DNA from: Segetibacter sp. 3557_3
GTDB taxonomy: Bacteria > Bacteroidota > Bacteroidia > Chitinophagales > Chitinophagaceae
Reading direction: 5' to 3'
DNA length: 64,000 nucleotides
Assembly: GCF_004354985.1 (NCBI RefSeq)
Contig: NZ_SMSK01000005.1
Location: 186,001-250,000, forward strand
Positions 61,374 through 64,000 of this stretch are shown here, one piece after another. The notes under the pieces were generated by a model that saw only the letters and a program-made list of their open reading frames with translations, was not told where the DNA came from and searched no databases. The stretch's first letter is position 1. The number at the start of each line of letters is the position of its first letter. The translations under genes were made by a program, and so were the position numbers.

Positions 61374-63716
61374 ATGTCAAAGAACCTATTAATAGTGGAG
61401 TCACCTGCTAAGGCGAAAACCATTGAAAAAATTCTCGGTAGCGACTTCGAGGTAAAGAGTTGCTATGGTCATATCCGTGACCTGGAGAAAGACGATATGG
61501 GAATTGATCTGAACAACAATTACCTGCCAAGATATAAGGTACCGGAGGACAAGGAAAAGGTGGTAAAAGAGCTGAAGCAAACCGCAAAAAAGGCAAAGGA
61601 AGTCTGGCTGGCATCGGATGAGGACCGGGAAGGAGAAAGCATAAGCTGGCACCTTTCTGAAGTGCTTGGCCTGGACCCTGCAACAACAAAGCGGATCGTT
61701 TTTCACGAGATCACGGCACCTGCAATCAGAAAGGCTGTAGAAAACCCGCGGTTGATTAACATGAATCTTGTTAACGCCCAGCAGGCCCGGCGCGTGTTGG
61801 ACAGGCTGGTTGGATTTGAACTCAGCCCGGTGCTGTGGCGTAAGATCGGTATGCAAAGAAGCCTGAGCGCAGGCAGGGTACAAAGTGTTGCTGTTCGCCT
61901 GATTGTTGAAAGAGAACGCGAAATCAACCAGTTTAAATCCGAAAGCAGTTTCAAAGTAGAAGCTACTTTTTCCGCCAAAGACGTTAATGGCAAGGCGGTG
62001 AATTTCAAAGCGGAAAGCCCGGCAAAGATTAGCAAACAAGAAACAGCTGAAACATTCCTGGACAGTTGCAAAGGTGCTGATTATACTGTTGCAGATGTAA
62101 TTGTAAAACCTGCAAAACGTTCACCTGCAGCTCCGTTCACTACGTCTACTTTACAGCAGGAAGCAAGTCGGAAGCTGGGTTATGGTGTAAGCAAAACCAT
62201 GTTGCTGGCCCAACGTCTTTACGAGAGTGGAAAGATCACTTATATGAGGACCGATAGCACCAACCTGAGCGAAACAGCCCTGGCAGACATTCAAAAAGAG
62301 ATCACGGGTAGCTACGGCGACAAATATCACCAGGCAAGGAAATACAAAAGCAAGAGCGCCAGTGCTCAGGAAGCGCACGAGGCCATTCGCCCCACTTATA
62401 TGGACAGCCGGACTGTTGATGATGAAGACGGTCGTAGGCTTTATGAACTCATTTGGAAAAGAACCATAGCATCACAAATGAGCGATGCAGAATTTGAGAA
62501 AACCACTGCCCGCATCAACATTTCCACGAACAAGGAAACCTTGAATGCCAATGGCGAGGTCATGAAATTTGATGGGTTTCTTAAGGTTTACCTCGAAGGA
62601 AAAGACGACGAAGACGAGGAAGATACTGAAGGTATACTTCCGCCACTCGCAAAGGGTCAGCAGCTCGAATTCAAAGAGATGACGGCGACAGAAAAATTCA
62701 CCAGGCCCGCACCGAGGTATACCGAAGCGTCGCTGGTTAAAAAGCTGGAAGAGTTGGGTATCGGCCGGCCATCGACCTATGCGCCAACGATCTCAACCAT
62801 TATCAAAAGAAATTACGTTGAGAAAAGGGATAAAGAAGGGGTAAAGCGAAATGTAAACCAACTGCGACTTAGGAAAGATAACGAGATCGAAAAACAGGTG
62901 CTGGTGGAAAATACCGGTGCAGAGAAGTCGAAATTATTTCCTACCGATCTGGGGATGGTTGTTACCGATTTTCTGAAGCTCCATTTTAAGCAGGTGATGG
63001 ACTATGGCTTCACTGCCGGTATAGAAGAAGAGTTCGACGAGATTGCCGAGGGTAAGATGAAGTGGAGCAAGATGATCGATGACTTTTACAAACCTTTTCA
63101 TGGCAACATTGAAGAGACACTTGAAAAAGCAGAGCGTGCAAAAGGCGAGCGGGAGTTAGGAATAGACCCGGTGTCGGGCAAGAAGGTGATAGCGAGAATG
63201 GGCCGCTATGGTCCGATGGTTCAGATTGGCGACACCAGTAACGAAGAAGATAAAGCCCGATTTGCGAAGTTGAAGGCTACACAAAGTATTGAAACCATCA
63301 ACCTCGAAGAAGCAATGGAGCTTTTTAAGTTACCCCGGGCGCTTGGTAATTTTGAGGGGTCGGAAGTAGCTGTTAATATCGGCCGGTTTGGCCCATATGC
63401 GGCGCATGATAAAAAGTTTTATTCGCTGAACAAAGAGATGGATCCCTATAATGTTACCCTGGAAGAGATCGCTCCTATGATTACGGAAAAGCGCCAGGCA
63501 AAAGACGACCGTACGATAAAGGTGTTCGAAAAGGAAAAGATCCAATTGCTAAAGGGACCATATGGTCCATATATCAAACAGGGATTGCGCAATTATAAAC
63601 TCAGCAAGGAACAACAGGAACGGGCTGCAGACCTTACGATAGAAGAAGTAAAAGCAATTATTGAAGAACTGAAGGCGAACCCTCCAAAAAAGGTTGCGCG
63701 CAAAAAGAAGGCATAA
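61374..63716 (+). CDS. topA: DNA topoisomerase I (type IA)
   Basis: Relaxes negatively supercoiled DNA, 780 residues. The TOPRIM domain has LLIVESPAKAKTIEKILG and the metal site SDEDREGESISWHL (81-94). The active tyrosine is in GKITYMRTDSTNLS (Y290). GRPSTYAPTI and the IGxGRP-type gate follow. The C-terminus holds three glycine-rich repeats (GRYGPMVQIG, GRFGPYAAHD, GPYGPYIKQG) and a Lys/Arg-rich tail, with no zinc-ribbon cysteines, the form usual in Bacteroidota. It is closed by a strong terminator that faces the gene at the right edge. Confidence 0.97.
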   Translation: MSKNLLIVESPAKAKTIEKILGSDFEVKSCYGHIRDLEKDDMGIDLNNNYLPRYKVPEDKEKVVKELKQTAKKAKEVWLASDEDREGESISWHLSEVLGLDPATTKRIVFHEITAPAIRKAVENPRLINMNLVNAQQARRVLDRLVGFELSPVLWRKIGMQRSLSAGRVQSVAVRLIVEREREINQFKSESSFKVEATFSAKDVNGKAVNFKAESPAKISKQETAETFLDSCKGADYTVADVIVKPAKRSPAAPFTTSTLQQEASRKLGYGVSKTMLLAQRLYESGKITYMRTDSTNLSETALADIQKEITGSYGDKYHQARKYKSKSASAQEAHEAIRPTYMDSRTVDDEDGRRLYELIWKRTIASQMSDAEFEKTTARINISTNKETLNANGEVMKFDGFLKVYLEGKDDEDEEDTEGILPPLAKGQQLEFKEMTATEKFTRPAPRYTEASLVKKLEELGIGRPSTYAPTISTIIKRNYVEKRDKEGVKRNVNQLRLRKDNEIEKQVLVENTGAEKSKLFPTDLGMVVTDFLKLHFKQVMDYGFTAGIEEEFDEIAEGKMKWSKMIDDFYKPFHGNIEETLEKAERAKGERELGIDPVSGKKVIARMGRYGPMVQIGDTSNEEDKARFAKLKATQSIETINLEEAMELFKLPRALGNFEGSEVAVNIGRFGPYAAHDKKFYSLNKEMDPYNVTLEEIAPMITEKRQAKDDRTIKVFEKEKIQLLKGPYGPYIKQGLRNYKLSKEQQERAADLTIEEVKAIIEELKANPPKKVARKKKA

Positions 63717-63728
63717 CGGACAGCAGAT

Positions 63729-63769
63729 AAAAAAAGCCGGCTAACGAATAACGTTGGCTGGCTTTTTTG
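63729..63769. terminator. Terminator between topA and the convergent gene
   Basis: An A-run followed by GCCGGCTAACG (63736-63746) pairs, with two wobble pairs, with CGTTGGCTGGC (63752-63762), then TTTTTTG. It starts 12 bp after the topA stop. The flanking A-run would make it work on the minus strand too. Confidence 0.88.
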
Positions 63770-63837
63770 TTTTAGCGTCTACTGATCACGATTGCGCTTC
63801 CATTCTCCCTTTTAGAAGTGATAAGGTAGATTTAGCG

Positions 63838-64000
63838 TTATTGAATATTAAGGTCGTATGGCAACCTGGTTTGCGGGATAGCAACCATTCTTTTAACCCT
63901 TTGCAGGTGTTTCAGGAGCTCGTATTGCTCATCACCGATGTCCTCCCTTATCATCTGCGCTTTCATTTCATTCTTCTTTTCACCGAGTATACTTTCAAGA
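63838..64000 (-). CDS. C-terminal fragment of an unidentified protein (gene runs off the window)
   Basis: An open minus-strand frame that enters at the right edge and stops at 63838-63840. The 53 visible residues (beginning LESILGEKKNEMKAQMIRED and ending RLPYDLNIQ) are charged and helix-prone, with a coiled-coil look. No family can be named. Its convergent position to topA and the terminator between them support a real gene. Confidence 0.6.
   Translation of the reverse strand, partial: LESILGEKKNEMKAQMIREDIGDEQYELLKHLQRVKRMVAIPQTRLPYDLNIQ

Noticed and set aside
1-64000. CRISPR arrays, defence systems, prophage or integrase genes
   Set aside because: No regularly spaced direct repeats, no cas, restriction, toxin-antitoxin or phage structural motifs were seen on either strand.

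Overview
The window reads as a chromosomal segment of a Bacteroidota bacterium, most likely in or near the Chitinophagaceae. Direct signs are a secreted giant with a type IX secretion (T9SS) C-terminal domain, a GLPGLI-family protein beside a SusC-like outer-membrane barrel, DUF2851 and DUF2520 proteins, ClpC without an adjacent McsB system, near absence of Shine-Dalgarno sequences, and several promoters with the Bacteroidota -7 consensus TAnnTTTG. The genes are almost all housekeeping or envelope functions. I saw no rRNA, no convincing tRNA, no CRISPR array, no prophage and no intact transposase.

Layout. 83-4615: secreted multidomain T9SS adhesin-like protein. 4616-6888: AT-rich, mostly gene-free stretch with one doubtful membrane ORF and a decayed inverted-repeat element. 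6889-14528: mutS, a small membrane protein with a promoter touching its start codon, pepT, a CPBP protease, a SlyD-like isomerase and fmt. 14751-19993: Gfo/Idh/MocA oxidoreductase, polyprenyl-phosphate sugar transferase, and an M1 peptidase with a barrel-like C-terminal half. 20150-22336: cell-wall operon ddl - PASTA protein - rhodanese. 22845-25988: ferredoxin and acyl-CoA reductase (divergent), then HtrA. 26104-33968: GH13 enzyme, ispH, cmk, clpC, STAS protein, rnz. 35039-37764: YiaK-like dehydrogenase, Bcr/CflA exporter, a 131-bp MITE-like element, acylphosphatase.

37877-51584 is an alpha-glucan region: glgB, an outer-membrane barrel plus GLPGLI pair, an exported GH13 amylase overlapping an MFS sugar transporter, glgC, glgA and a ROK-type glucokinase. 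Together they could degrade external maltodextrin, import the products, phosphorylate glucose and store it as glycogen. 51608-61070: NAGPA-type glycosidase, lipA, a hypothetical barrel, OsmC, DUF2851, maf, UbiA prenyltransferase, KdsC-like phosphatase, DUF2520 and an alpha/beta hydrolase. 61374-63716: topA, facing the tail of a gene that leaves the window.

The least ordinary signals are non-coding. There is a dispersed intergenic repeat family of at least seven related copies. A short inverted-repeat element at 37325-37455 carries one of those copies inside it and has a decayed relative near 5773-5911. A terminator of slyD is embedded in the coding end of its convergent neighbour. Inverted repeats lie in the clpC and glgB divergent promoter regions. 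The most unusual protein feature is a roughly 180-residue module inserted twice inside HYR-like domains of the T9SS protein.
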